The notes under the pieces are model-generated. The model made no database searches. It was given only the letters and a program-made list of their open reading frames with translations, and was not told the DNA's origin. A DNA stretch of 64,000 bases from Methanococcus voltae (GTDB lineage: Archaea > AGJL01 > Methanococci > Methanococcales > Methanococcaceae), in NCBI RefSeq assembly GCF_017875395.1, contig NZ_JAGGMO010000007.1, positions 1 to 64,000 on the forward strand, in the 5' to 3' direction. Positions 38,844 to 48,638 of the stretch are shown piece after piece. A program made the translations under genes and the position numbers. Position 1 is the first letter of the stretch; each line of letters begins with the position of its first letter.

Positions 38844-39809
38844 TTATTTAGAAAATTTCCAATAATCTTTTAAATTGTTTATTCCATTACTCTTTAGAAG
38901 TTTTTTATCAAATTCATTCAACGGATATTTTTTAAATGGTGGTATGGAACTTCCAGTTTTTGAATATATATGCCCATTTTTAGCTTTTGCTGCTAGATAT
39001 TTACCTGCATCTTCCCTGATAATTATATTACCATCCTTCATATCCGAGCCTGTGAAATCTGCTGTTTTTCCATTTACTATAACTGTACCCCCTCTTAATA
39101 CTGCACCTGTATTTTTACCTGCATCTCCATTAACGATAACTTTACCCTTTTTCATTAAAATGCCCGTACTTAAATCCACATTACCTTCAACAGTTATGAT
39201 GTAATCTTCGTCAAGTCTAGCTCCAACAGTATCTCTAAGTATCTTATCAGAAATTATTAAATTTTCAGATATTATTTTATTGGGCTTCAATATCTTGTAG
39301 CCTTTGGCATTTCCATTCTTTAAGAAATCAGTAATTGATACGAACTTTTTGTAGTCTTTAATATCGCTTTCAATTTCGATTATATTACCCACTGGCTCTT
39401 TAATTTTATACTTTTTACTCTGGTAGATTACACCAGAAACCATGCTTATGCCACATCTTGTGTCGATATCTCCGTTTATAATAACAGTACCTACATTAAT
39501 AGTGTCCCCTGTGCCCCCAAAATACTTTAAATCAGCACCCAGTGAACTACAAAATCTTTTCCCAACATTCCCTTCAATAATTATAACATTTTTTGGGTTT
39601 TTTATAAATTCAACTAATTTTTTGTAAGATATGTTAGAATTTGGCGTTATCTCATGATCCTCATCAAAATTACTTTGCCATTTAAAATTGTATGTAAAAT
39701 CCAATAAGCAATTTAATGGTTCAGATAGTTTAATGGTGAGTATATTATCGCTTTTGATGTTTTTTAGGTAATTTTCAATAGTTTTTTTTGATTTTAAAAA
39801 GCTAAACAT
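38844..39809 (-). CDS. FwdC/FmdC-like GXGXG protein
   Basis: A 321-residue protein whose C-terminal half is a GXGXG beta helix like subunit C of formylmethanofuran dehydrogenase, with [42 protein letters not shown] and [13 protein letters not shown] repeats. Its N-terminal half contains a second, looser set ([33 protein letters not shown]). No other fwd/fmd gene is nearby, so it is a stand-alone paralogue of unknown role. The start follows ggggatatt. It is close to tRNA-Thr in a convergent arrangement. Confidence 0.8.
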   Translation of the reverse strand: MFSFLKSKKTIENYLKNIKSDNILTIKLSEPLNCLLDFTYNFKWQSNFDEDHEITPNSNISYKKLVEFIKNPKNVIIIEGNVGKRFCSSLGADLKYFGGTGDTINVGTVIINGDIDTRCGISMVSGVIYQSKKYKIKEPVGNIIEIESDIKDYKKFVSITDFLKNGNAKGYKILKPNKIISENLIISDKILRDTVGARLDEDYIITVEGNVDLSTGILMKKGKVIVNGDAGKNTGAVLRGGTVIVNGKTADFTGSDMKDGNIIIREDAGKYLAAKAKNGHIYSKTGSSIPPFKKYPLNEFDKKLLKSNGINNLKDYWKFSK

Positions 39810-40203
39810 AATATCCCCATTATATCATTTATTATAGTCAACATAGTCCATATTATTTTTATATTCTTTACACCATATACCCTTTTTGATATGGTTTTGA
39901 AACATATGGTATATACCTTATACATTATTTGAACTATTTTTGTGAAATTTTGCAAAATAGAGTTATTTCATATGAATTAAATATTACTTTTAAACAGCCA
40001 AATTTGGCATTCATATAGCATACTAATAATTAATACCTTTGAGCAGTTAAACAAATTTATTTAAAAAAATTAATAACGTACATTAATAAATTTAATATGT
40101 TTTTAAACTATACAATATACTGTTAATTAAAAGTAAAATAAAAATAATCTATAAAAAAATAGTAGATAAAAAAATAGGTTTATTTTTTTAAATTAAAAAT
40201 ATA
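39810..40203. other. Intergenic region with inverted repeat, no gene
   Basis: About 390 nt of AT-rich sequence separate the FwdC-like gene from the end of hmgA, both on the minus strand. It should carry the FwdC-like promoter. Near 39882-39916 the sequences ccatat and atatgg recur as inverted copies (tacaccatatacc, gatatgg, catatggtatatacc), which could be an operator. I see no gene. Confidence 0.35.
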
Positions 40204-41472
40204 TTATCTTCCTAACTCAGAATGTGCTTTTGCCAAATGTCCTGCTGCTAAAGCACCAATTAACGATAATTCACCTGCTAAAACTGTTGAAGCAACTATT
40301 TCTGCAAATTTTTTGCTGTTTCCGTTACCTGAGCACCCTAATATTTTTAAGCATTCTTGCTGGGTTTCAACTCTAGTACCGCCACCGATGGTCGCTACTG
40401 GTACATCTGGCAATGTAACTGAGAAATATAATCCATCTTCTTGACATTCTGCAGTAGTTATTCCCATACTACCTTCTACAACATGTGCAGCATCTTGACC
40501 AGTAGCTAGGAATAAAGCACCTATTATATTGGCAAAGTGAGCGTTAAATCCTAAAGAGTTTACAATTGCAGAGCCTATTAAATTTTTATTTGTATTTACA
40601 TATTCAATAGCTTTTGATGTAGTTTTTAAGTATTTGTTTACCATTTCTTCGGTTAAAAATACTTCTGCTACTATACTCTTACCTCTGCCTTCTATTAAGT
40701 TAATTGCTGATGGTTTTTTATCTACACATACATTACCACTTAATGCAACAGTACTTATTTTAACTTCCATTTTAGCCATTTCTTCCTCTAAAAGAGTGCA
40801 TATTCTTTCAGTAGCTATAGTAACCATATTCATACCCATTGCATCGCCTGTAGTGAAGCAGAATCTAGGGTAGACATTTTTTCCAACAATTATAACTGGC
40901 GATACATCTATTAATTTACCATGTCTTGTTGTACTTTCCGCAACTTCTTTTATTTTATCGAAGTTTTTTTCAATCCAATTTTTTAATTTTAAAGCGTCAG
41001 AGACTGATTTTGTAGCAATAATTGGTGCACGAGTCATTTTATCTCCAATTACCCTAACGGTTGAGCCCCCACATTTTGATATGATACTACAACCCCTATT
41101 TATGGAAGCAACTAAAGCACCTTCTGTTGTAGCTAAAGGTATTTGAAATTCACCTTCTGCATATTCTCCCTTAACAATCAAAGGACCTGCAAAACCGAGA
41201 GGTACTTGAACAGCACCTATCATATTTTCAATGTTCTTTTGCATGGCAGGTTTTTCATCAATTGTATAATGACCAATATGTTCTGTTTTTACATCGGATA
41301 ATTTTTCAAGGTATGATCTCCTAACTACAACCGCATTCTTTTCACCAATTAACTTATCCAATTGGTAGACTTTTAATTCCTTTTTAATTAATTTTTCAAC
41401 CACTTCTTCAATTTCCTTGGAAGTTAATTCTTTGAATTCATCGTTTTTACTTTTAATTTCGTTACTGTTCAT
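40204..41472 (-). CDS. hmgA: Hydroxymethylglutaryl-CoA reductase
   Basis: Class I enzyme reducing HMG-CoA to mevalonate for archaeal isoprenoid lipids. The 422-residue protein has the family motifs [17 protein letters not shown] near residue 81, TTEGALVAS near 114, TGDAMGMNM near 206 and ATGQDAAHV near 311, with a His in [10 protein letters not shown] close to the C-terminus as the catalytic His. It starts 11 nt inside the end of hemA with ggtggaaaa as ribosome site, so it is translationally coupled to the upstream gene. Confidence 0.96.
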   Translation of the reverse strand: MNSNEIKSKNDEFKELTSKEIEEVVEKLIKKELKVYQLDKLIGEKNAVVVRRSYLEKLSDVKTEHIGHYTIDEKPAMQKNIENMIGAVQVPLGFAGPLIVKGEYAEGEFQIPLATTEGALVASINRGCSIISKCGGSTVRVIGDKMTRAPIIATKSVSDALKLKNWIEKNFDKIKEVAESTTRHGKLIDVSPVIIVGKNVYPRFCFTTGDAMGMNMVTIATERICTLLEEEMAKMEVKISTVALSGNVCVDKKPSAINLIEGRGKSIVAEVFLTEEMVNKYLKTTSKAIEYVNTNKNLIGSAIVNSLGFNAHFANIIGALFLATGQDAAHVVEGSMGITTAECQEDGLYFSVTLPDVPVATIGGGTRVETQQECLKILGCSGNGNSKKFAEIVASTVLAGELSLIGALAAGHLAKAHSELGR

Positions 41473-42673
41473 TTTTCCACCAGACAGAGTTAATAAGCTT
41501 ATCTTTTGAAGTATTGCATGAGTAATTTACATAATCGTGAGAAATTTTTTTAGTAAGTGATTTTGAGAAATTTTTAAATATTTCTTCAGCTTTTTGAGGG
41601 TTATTTTTTACCAATTTTATGGCTTTATTTAATTCTTTAACTCTAATTTCTTCTAAATAATTATTTAAATCTTTTAATATTTCTTCTATATCTAATTTTT
41701 CAAGGTTTTTAAGTAGTACATCATACTCTTGATTTATAATATTATGTACTTTTGGCATTTCTTCCATTCTTTTCTTCAAATTAGTATCTGAAACTTCTCT
41801 TAGATTATCAATTGTATACAATGTTATACTTTCAAGCTCTGAAACACTTTCTTCTACATCACGAGGGTTCGCTATATCCACTATAATCTTTGCACCTAAT
41901 GACTTAGAATTTTGGATATCTTCCAAATCTTTTTTATGTAATATTGTGTGTGGGGATGCAGTGGCACATATAATCACATCGCTGTAATTTATTGCTTCCT
42001 TTAATTTGTCAAAATTAATTGCAATACCTTTTAATTCCTTTGCAAGTCTTTCTGCACGTTCATATGTACGATTTGATATTATAACTGCTTTTATATTCTT
42101 TTCAGCTAGTGTTTTAGCAACTAATGTTCCCATTTCGCCCGCTCCAATTAATAAAATATTCTTATTTTCCAATCCAAAGTTTTTTTCTACTAATTCTAAC
42201 GCTGCGCTACCTATGGATACACTACCTTCATTTATCTTAGTTTCTGCCCTGACTCGTTGTCCAACATGGATTCCTTTTAAAAATACTAGTTCTAGGTATT
42301 TAGTACATTTTCCTTTTTCTTTTGAGCTTTGTAAGCTTTTTTTAATCTGTCCTAGAATTTGGTCTTCCCCTATAACCATTGATTCGATACCACAAGCTAC
42401 ATTTAGAAAATGTATAATTGATTCCTTTCCCCTAATAACTTCAAAATTTTTGAATTCTTCGATTAATTTGGCTATATATTGGTCATTGTTTAAGCCTTTT
42501 TTACATTCCTTCATACATTGGTATTGTAAGTCATCAAAATAGATTTCTATCCTATTACAGGTTTGAACTAATACACAATGTTTATGTTTTTTATAAAATT
42601 CCTCTTCATCTTGTCTTAATTTTTCCAATTCATCAATAGAAAAAGATTTATGGTCTGCTTTAAACAATAACAT
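41462..42673 (-). CDS. hemA: Glutamyl-tRNA reductase
   Basis: The first step of tetrapyrrole synthesis (glutamyl-tRNA to glutamate-1-semialdehyde), needed here for F430 and B12-type cofactors. The 403-residue protein has the catalytic Cys39 in [28 protein letters not shown] near residue 90, NAD-binding [13 protein letters not shown] near 175, and the C-terminal dimerisation helices. The start ATG follows gggtgtatgt. Precorrin-2 dehydrogenase lies 53 nt upstream on the same strand and hmgA overlaps its end, so the three are likely one transcript. Confidence 0.95.
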   Translation of the reverse strand: MLLFKADHKSFSIDELEKLRQDEEEFYKKHKHCVLVQTCNRIEIYFDDLQYQCMKECKKGLNNDQYIAKLIEEFKNFEVIRGKESIIHFLNVACGIESMVIGEDQILGQIKKSLQSSKEKGKCTKYLELVFLKGIHVGQRVRAETKINEGSVSIGSAALELVEKNFGLENKNILLIGAGEMGTLVAKTLAEKNIKAVIISNRTYERAERLAKELKGIAINFDKLKEAINYSDVIICATASPHTILHKKDLEDIQNSKSLGAKIIVDIANPRDVEESVSELESITLYTIDNLREVSDTNLKKRMEEMPKVHNIINQEYDVLLKNLEKLDIEEILKDLNNYLEEIRVKELNKAIKLVKNNPQKAEEIFKNFSKSLTKKISHDYVNYSCNTSKDKLINSVWWKNEQ

Positions 42674-42726
42674 ACATACACCCAGTAGTTTTATAAAAAT
42701 GAAATATGATTATATTATTTTTTTAA

Positions 42727-43407
42727 TTATTTATTTTTATTTTTAGAATATTCATTTATTAGATTTAAAATCTTTCTTTTAAAATTTTCATCATTAAATG
42801 CCAATTCTAATATTTCTTTCCTACCTGATTGATTTTTAAAAATATTGGTATCACATACGGGGTTATTTTCATTTTTAATTTTATTTTCCGTTTTATCATT
42901 ACTTTTCAATAATTTCCGAACTTTTTCTTGAATTTCAATTTCTAATTCATTATCCGTTAGATAATTCTGAACTAACTTTCTAATTTCTCTAGCAATTAGG
43001 GGACTTTTGCCGCCAGTATAAATGGAAAAACAAATATCGTCCTTTTTATAATACGCAGGAATAATAAAATTTATTTCTGATTCAAAGGTGGATGAAGAAA
43101 TCATTTTTTTTAGATTTTTTGAAATTTTTACAATTCTTTCGTTATTTTTTTTATCTATCGAAGTTACAATTATATCATATTTTTTTATTAAATCTTCTAA
43201 CTCTTGATCTGTTAGTTTAGTGATATCACAATTTTTGTATGATATATCTTTGTAGGCGTACTCTTCGGATATTTCTACGTTTTCAAGGGAATAAATATCA
43301 ATTTTTGCACCACCTTCTAATATTTTTGATATTCTTCGTTTTGAAACGTCCCCGTATCCAAAAACTGCTACATTAAAGTCTTTTAAATCTAAAAAAAATG
43401 GTATCAT
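42727..43407 (-). CDS. Precorrin-2 dehydrogenase (siroheme/F430 pathway)
   Basis: A 226-residue homologue of the N-terminal part of CysG/Met8, oxidising precorrin-2 to sirohydrochlorin. It has the NAD-binding stretch VAVFGYGDVSKRRISKILEGGAKIDIY near residue 13 and CFSIYTGGKSPLIAREIR near 122, which is typical of the family. The extra C-terminus after residue ~160 is low-complexity and helical. Sirohydrochlorin is the branch point to F430 and siroheme, which fits the neighbouring hemA. It lacks a strong ribosome site at the chosen ATG. Confidence 0.9.
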   Translation of the reverse strand: MIPFFLDLKDFNVAVFGYGDVSKRRISKILEGGAKIDIYSLENVEISEEYAYKDISYKNCDITKLTDQELEDLIKKYDIIVTSIDKKNNERIVKISKNLKKMISSSTFESEINFIIPAYYKKDDICFSIYTGGKSPLIAREIRKLVQNYLTDNELEIEIQEKVRKLLKSNDKTENKIKNENNPVCDTNIFKNQSGRKEILELAFNDENFKRKILNLINEYSKNKNK

Positions 43408-43522
43408 ACTATCTATCTTTTTAATTTTACATTTGTTTTGTTTTATAATTTGTAGTTAATAATTTTTAAGTTTTTAGTATTAATTATTTTTGAAATGTTT
43501 TTTATAATTCTTTATTATTTTT

Positions 43523-44692
43523 TTATTTTTTATCTTCATTATTTTTATTCGGTAAATATAACTGCTCATATAATTTAAGAGTCTCTTCAGCGTTATTTTT
43601 CCAAGAATAGTTTTTTGAAATAGTATATCCATTATTACCAAATTCTTCTCGTATATTTGGATTTTCAATAAATTTTGCCATAAATTCTGCTAAAGAAGTG
43701 CTATCCTCTGATTCTACAATATATCCGTTATGATTTTGTTTTATCAATTCAGGTATTCCTCCAACTGAGGTACCTATAACGGCTTTTTGACATGCCATAG
43801 CCTCTAATAATACAATCCCCATTCCTTCGGATTTGGAGGGTAAAACCAAAAAACTGCAATTTTTAATCAGTTTGGAGACGTCAAGCTGATCTTTTTGCCC
43901 CAATATTTCTACATTTTTTAAATTATTCTTTTTTATTACATCTTTAATTTCATTTAGTAGTTTTCCGCTTCCTACTAACTTATATTTAAAATTGGATTCA
44001 TGCCCCATTTTTTTGTTTACTAAAGCAATGGCTTCAATCAGTGTTTTTATGCCTTTTTGCTCTACAAATGCACCAATGAATAGTCCATAATTTTCATCAG
44101 AGATTTTTTCGTTGTTAAAAATGTTTAAATTTATTCCATTGTATATTTTTGTGACTTTTGAAACATTATTTTCTTTTTGAACTTCTTTTTTTAAGTATTC
44201 ACTTACACATATTATTTCATTGCTATTTTGAATAGCGTATTTGAAAAATGGTTTTCCAACGGGATTTTTTGATAACTTCATAACGTCACTACCATGTAAC
44301 GTTAAAATATGGGGAATATTGTACTTTTTACTTAATTTGGCGCCCAGGTATCCTTGAGGGAACGCATAATGGCTATGTATTAAATCTATATTGTGGTTTT
44401 TTATTATTTTAGAGCCTATTTTGTAACCTTTTAGGAAATATGTTGGACCCCTTAATTTTTTAACATGTGGGACGTTATGAATAATTACGTTTTCCACATC
44501 ATTTTGAAATTCTTTTGTTTTAGCTTTATAGTTTAAAATATGAAATTCTATTTCTGAAGTATTCAGCTTATTGGAATTAACACCGTAATTATTTTCTTTT
44601 ATCAATAGATTCATATTTTTTATTAGATTTTCAACATGTATTGATATACCACCCGGGTAGGGGTGATATATTGCAGGAATTAAGACTTTCAA
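43523..44692 (-). CDS. Glycosyltransferase family 4
   Basis: A 389-residue retaining GT-B glycosyltransferase. The N-terminal domain starts MKVLIPAIYHPYPGGISIHVENL, the nucleotide-binding domain has LYNGINLNIF-like KIYNGINLNIF near residue 181, and SEGMGIVLLEAMACQKAVIGTSVGGIPELI near 289 carries the EX7E motif. Donor and acceptor are unknown; surface-glycan or S-layer/archaellin glycosylation is possible. The start appears to be TTG, with ggtgatttt before it. It is in tandem with precorrin-2 dehydrogenase but without obvious functional link. Confidence 0.9.
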   Translation of the reverse strand: MKVLIPAIYHPYPGGISIHVENLIKNMNLLIKENNYGVNSNKLNTSEIEFHILNYKAKTKEFQNDVENVIIHNVPHVKKLRGPTYFLKGYKIGSKIIKNHNIDLIHSHYAFPQGYLGAKLSKKYNIPHILTLHGSDVMKLSKNPVGKPFFKYAIQNSNEIICVSEYLKKEVQKENNVSKVTKIYNGINLNIFNNEKISDENYGLFIGAFVEQKGIKTLIEAIALVNKKMGHESNFKYKLVGSGKLLNEIKDVIKKNNLKNVEILGQKDQLDVSKLIKNCSFLVLPSKSEGMGIVLLEAMACQKAVIGTSVGGIPELIKQNHNGYIVESEDSTSLAEFMAKFIENPNIREEFGNNGYTISKNYSWKNNAEETLKLYEQLYLPNKNNEDKK

Positions 44693-44899
44693 AAAATCAC
44701 CGTCTGGTTAATCTACGTACAATATGTGTTATTATATTAATCTCATAATAATATGTTATTTTATTATTAAAAGATATACAAAATAATTTCTAAATATACT
44801 TAGTTATCGAATAAACGTAAAAATAAAGCTAAAATAAATTTAAAAATAAAATGTAAGATAGTTTAAATCTATTTTTTAAAATTATAAATAGATTATTTT

Positions 44900-45496
44900 T
44901 TATTTTTTAGGTATATTATTTTTCCATTTTACAAATAAATAGTGTTTTTGAGGTTCTTTTAGCTCTTCTTCAATTCTTTGAGCAATCACTTCTACAATAT
45001 TATGTTTATGAACTCTTTTTTCAAAATCCGTAAAATTTTCAAATGGCTTTTTTTCTCGTTCTTCTATTATCTTCCACATGGCAGTTTTACCGATACTTGG
45101 TAATATCTGTAAAGAATGTAACCTAGGGCTTATTGCATCACAACTATTTAAAAAATCTATAAATCTATTTTCCTGATTAAAAATTGATTCTTTTATTACA
45201 TGAACCAACTCTAATTTAGCGGTTCTAGACAATTCTTCGTATTTTAGCATTTTTAACACATGACTTACCTTTTCACGATTATGTTTGCCAATGTATAATT
45301 TTTCCGCTAAATCAATATCTACATCATCTTTTAACTCTAATTCCATTAATACAAAGTTTTTTTCACCAAAGGCTTGAACTAATCCCTTTTTCTTATAGTC
45401 AGGTCTGGTGTCTTCACTACGCCCATAAGGTAAAAAATCTAGTACATACGCGTAATCCTCAAATTCTCTTTTGTAATTTTTACGGGTTTTTTGCAT
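44900..45496 (-). CDS. DUF655 family RNA-binding-type protein
   Basis: A 198-residue protein of the archaeal DUF655 family (COG1491). It has the N-terminal strand YAYVLDFLPYGRSED near residue 16, an OB-like core, and a helix-hairpin-helix segment LQILPSIGKTAMWKIIEEREKKPF near residue 130. The family is tied to ribosome or transcription genes, and here it follows rpoF and rpl21e in the same direction, which is the conserved archaeal order L21e-RpoF-DUF655. The start ATG follows gggggcaaaat. A 315-nt AT-rich gap separates it from rpoF. Confidence 0.9.
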   Translation of the reverse strand: MQKTRKNYKREFEDYAYVLDFLPYGRSEDTRPDYKKKGLVQAFGEKNFVLMELELKDDVDIDLAEKLYIGKHNREKVSHVLKMLKYEELSRTAKLELVHVIKESIFNQENRFIDFLNSCDAISPRLHSLQILPSIGKTAMWKIIEEREKKPFENFTDFEKRVHKHNIVEVIAQRIEEELKEPQKHYLFVKWKNNIPKK

Positions 45497-45811
45497 ATTT
45501 TGCCCCCATTAAGCAACTCTATGATATTTTTTTACCGTAGTTATGATTAATATTTTAATTTTTAGTAAAATAATATATTATTTATCTTTGTCGAAGCATA
45601 AAAATGTATTGATTAATCTAGATAGATTGAAAAATATAAAAATATAAAAATATACTGCCATAACAATATACTACTAAAAAAATATTATAAAATATTATAA
45701 AATATTATAAAATATGTTAAAAAAAGTTTTACGCCTTGCAAATTTATATTTAGCAATTTACTTTAAAATAATATCACAAAATAGATTTGTAAATTAATTA
45801 TTCATATTTAT
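45497..45811. other. Intergenic region with short tandem repeat
   Basis: A 315-nt gap between rpoF and the DUF655 gene. It contains a perfect 10-bp tandem repeat, unit aatattataa, three full copies at 45681-45710 and a half copy to 45715. No gene or RNA is evident. Confidence 0.5.
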
Positions 45812-46135
45812 TTAGATTAATTTACAGATTGCGTCTAATATAGCCTCTGAATTTTCAGGAGCATCTTTTTTATAGAATACTGCTTTTAAATCTTCCATAT
45901 CAACAGGTAGTATATCTATAACCTTTATAGCATCTTTTTCATCTAAACCTAAATCCATAAGTTCTTTGTATAACTCTTCAGCTTCTTCTTTTGTTAATAC
46001 TGAAAATTTGTTTAAGTAATCTAATGCACAGCCATTTTCATATGACATTTCGTCAATAACTGCTCTCGCGTTCATGATTTCTGTAGCGTTAGCAATTGTG
46101 GTGTATTTTTCAGCCAATAGTTTTTTACCAATCAT
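45812..46135 (-). CDS. rpoF: RNA polymerase subunit Rpb4/RpoF
   Basis: A 107-residue protein of the RNA polymerase stalk, pairing with Rpb7/RpoE. It has the typical IGKKLLAEKYTTIANATEIM start, then a helical SYENGCALDYLNKFSVLTKEEAEELYKELM domain and the C-terminal IDILPVDMEDLKAVFYKK. The start at 46135 (Met5 of the longer frame) is preferred because ggtgaacag lies directly before it. It lies downstream of rpl21e on the same strand. Confidence 0.93.
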   Translation of the reverse strand: MIGKKLLAEKYTTIANATEIMNARAVIDEMSYENGCALDYLNKFSVLTKEEAEELYKELMDLGLDEKDAIKVIDILPVDMEDLKAVFYKKDAPENSEAILDAICKLI

Positions 46136-46245
46136 TCTGTTCACCAAAATTAAAAATCCGTAAATTTAAATCGTTACAATATAATTAAAAAAATAAATGA
46201 AATATTTAGATATTTAGTTTAAATATGTAGTTTTAATTAGTTAAA

Positions 46246-46539
46246 TTATGCTTTTGATTCTCTCAAGTGTTGAGGTCTTGCGATGATATCTTTGTATTTT
46301 CCACCATCTTTAACTTTAACTAAGTATGAACTACCTCTTTGAGCAACAATTTTTCCAGTTTTACCGTGGAATTTAGGGTGTGGCATACCTTTTTGTACTG
46401 AAGGGTCCAATACAACGTGAACGGTTTCTCCCACTTTGTAAACTTTTAAAGCTCTTGTTAATGGGAATAAACCTCTTTGTCTAGGGTGTTTTTGTAATTT
46501 GTATCTTGTTTTGCTTCTAAATCCTTCGCTTTTTTGCAT
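46246..46539 (-). CDS. rpl21e: 50S ribosomal protein L21e
   Basis: A 97-residue archaeal-eukaryotic ribosomal protein. It has the typical SEGFRSKTRYKLQKHPRQRG start and VHVVLDPSVQKGMPHPKFHGKTGKIVAQRG middle, ending in the RPQHLRESKA tail. The start follows gaggagaaact. It heads a transcription unit with rpoF and probably the DUF655 gene, an archaeal gene order known to me. Confidence 0.97.
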   Translation of the reverse strand: MQKSEGFRSKTRYKLQKHPRQRGLFPLTRALKVYKVGETVHVVLDPSVQKGMPHPKFHGKTGKIVAQRGSSYLVKVKDGGKYKDIIARPQHLRESKA

Positions 46540-46857
46540 AGTTTCTCCTCGCTGTTTCTATATAAACTTATTTAATCCAATAATTTAAAATATTGGGTCC
46601 ATATTGGCGTCATATTCTAAATCTATCCTAAATCAATTTTTAGAATTTTATTTAGGATTTTGATTAATAACGAATTAAACATGAATAGTATGACCATGAT
46701 TAATATATCTTTTTACATATATATTTTACATATATATAATTATTCCTATACATCCATTAATAATTTACGTTATTATATTTTCTGTGCTATAATTTGTACT
46801 AATTATAATTTTTAATATTTATATTTTTTTCAAAAATTTTAAAATCTAAAAATATGT
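46540..46857. other. Intergenic region upstream of rpl21e, no gene
   Basis: About 320 nt between rpl21e (minus) and the end of the Pus10 gene (minus). It must contain the rpl21e promoter. The sequences caatattttaaaata-like and tcctaaatc/gattttagga-like inverted repeats occur, but I could not assign a function. No frame with a ribosome site was found. Confidence 0.35.
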
Positions 46858-48369
46858 TTAGTAATTTGCAGGATTGTCTTCGTCATGAACATCCATAACT
46901 GTAAGTAGTTTACAGTAGCAAGGAACTTCTAAAATTTCAGATATTGAGGGTTTAGTTCTTCCTTCATCCCCACTTATTAATTCTTTAATATATAGTCCCC
47001 CATCACAGTAAACAGTCAATTTAAATGATTTTTTATCGATTGGCTCACACCAGGCTTTATAAACATTTCTAACTCTGACTAAATCTGCACGTCTGTGTGA
47101 GACTCTGTGTGGTGTTCTTTGGTCGATTCTTAAATTTTCAAGCTTTTCAGATAATTCGTTAATCCTTTCTTCTTCAAAATTATAGTTTTCTATTTCATCT
47201 TCAACTATTGAAACTAGAGCGCAGTAAGTTTTTGTATGGGGTTCGTTTTTGAAGAACCTTACGTCGTTTTTTACACCATATTCTAAATTTGATATTTCTA
47301 CGCCTTCACTTTTATTTACTTCTTCCGTAATCTTTCCTAAATCCATTTTTCTAACTTTTGGCTCTTTTATTTCTATGACGAAAGGCCTACCATTTCCAAG
47401 CATTTTTACATCTATATCTTCACGTCCTGCGGCGTGTAAAGCTTCCCCACTGCCTTTAGCGATTTTCATCACTGGTTCAGCTATTATTTCTTCAACAGAG
47501 GTCGGGTATTGTTTACCTGTGAAATTACATTTTTCACAGCCTTTGCCTCTGCAACTTCTACAATCCCAATGGCTTTGGGGAATTCCTCTTTTTGTTTTCT
47601 TATACCTACCTTTAATAAATATTGGGTTTATTTGCAAGTATATTTTTTGGTTGTATGGGTTTACCATGACTACAATATCGGGAGTTTCCTTATCAACAGG
47701 CTTTTTCAACTTATTCGTTAAAATTTTTCCTAGTTCCCTACCAAATTCATTTCTTAAGCTTTCCATATTGCTTTCGTTAAAGTTAACTTCTAAATCCTTC
47801 TCTAGTTCTTTCATTCTTTTTGGTAATCTGGTGCCTATTAAAAATTTATCAAACTCATATTCTGAAAGGGCTTCTACGATTTTGTCAGATATTTCTTCAA
47901 GATTTTGGATATTAAATACATCCTTACACCAAGGACACTTTTGTTCGGGTGTTAGGGGTATATCACTAAAGCTTTCTTCATCTTCCTCAGTCTCATCTTT
48001 ACTTTCATCTTTACTCTCTTCATCAATTTCATCTTTTAACAATTCTTCGATAATATACTCGTTTTTAATTCCATTTAAACCGGTTTTTCTTAGAATTGTT
48101 AAATTTTTTTGAATTTCATATATTTCTTCATCAATTTTTTTTATTTTTTCTTCATCACTTTCAGATAATGGTGTTTGAGTGGATGCTTCAATAATAGTAT
48201 TTTTTTCTTCAAATAATTCTTTGAGTTTTTTTTCAAAGTTCATTGCAATAACGGTTTTTATTGAAGTTCCCCTGTCTTTGTTACCCATTCTCATTAATTT
48301 TGCGTAAATTCTGCCGTAACATCTATTACATAAGTTATATTTTTGTAATATTTTGTTTTCATAGTCCAT
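46858..48369 (-). CDS. pus10: tRNA pseudouridine synthase Pus10
   Basis: Makes pseudouridine at tRNA positions 54 and 55 in archaea. The 503-residue protein has an N-terminal zinc-binding CNRCYGRIYAKLMR and CPWCKDVF pair, a THUMP-like middle, a second cysteine set (CRSCRGKGCEKCNFTGKQYP near residue 275), and the catalytic AAGREDIDVKMLGNGRPFVIEI near residue 310 with the catalytic Asp. The acidic insertion near residues 100-145 is lineage-specific. The start follows ggtggaatt. Confidence 0.94.
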   Translation of the reverse strand: MDYENKILQKYNLCNRCYGRIYAKLMRMGNKDRGTSIKTVIAMNFEKKLKELFEEKNTIIEASTQTPLSESDEEKIKKIDEEIYEIQKNLTILRKTGLNGIKNEYIIEELLKDEIDEESKDESKDETEEDEESFSDIPLTPEQKCPWCKDVFNIQNLEEISDKIVEALSEYEFDKFLIGTRLPKRMKELEKDLEVNFNESNMESLRNEFGRELGKILTNKLKKPVDKETPDIVVMVNPYNQKIYLQINPIFIKGRYKKTKRGIPQSHWDCRSCRGKGCEKCNFTGKQYPTSVEEIIAEPVMKIAKGSGEALHAAGREDIDVKMLGNGRPFVIEIKEPKVRKMDLGKITEEVNKSEGVEISNLEYGVKNDVRFFKNEPHTKTYCALVSIVEDEIENYNFEEERINELSEKLENLRIDQRTPHRVSHRRADLVRVRNVYKAWCEPIDKKSFKLTVYCDGGLYIKELISGDEGRTKPSISEILEVPCYCKLLTVMDVHDEDNPANY

Positions 48370-48588
48370 AATTCCACCAATAAATAGTCCTGTAAATCAT
48401 GATAATTAATACGTAATTATATTATAAGTTAGTACGATATACTATAAAATATTATAAAATATTATACAATATAACGAGATATTATAGTATATTAATTTAG
48501 CATATTGTAATAATAAAATAAAAAAAATTGCGTAATTAAAAATTTGTAAACTTAAATTTATTAAATTTATTAACCTAATCAGTTACTC

Positions 48589-48612
48589 AATTAACCAATT
48601 AACCAATTAACC
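48589..48612 (+). repeat. 8-bp tandem repeat upstream of endoQ
   Basis: Three perfect copies of AATTAACC, followed by a degenerate AGTTAATT, lie about 30 nt before the EndoQ start. It could be slippage-prone promoter sequence or chance in AT-rich DNA. Confidence 0.6.
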
Positions 48613-48638
48613 AGTTAATTTAAAGTATTTGTGATAAA

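Noticed and set aside
45660-45720. CRISPR array
   Set aside because: The repeat has a 10-bp unit with no spacers and there are no cas genes in the window.
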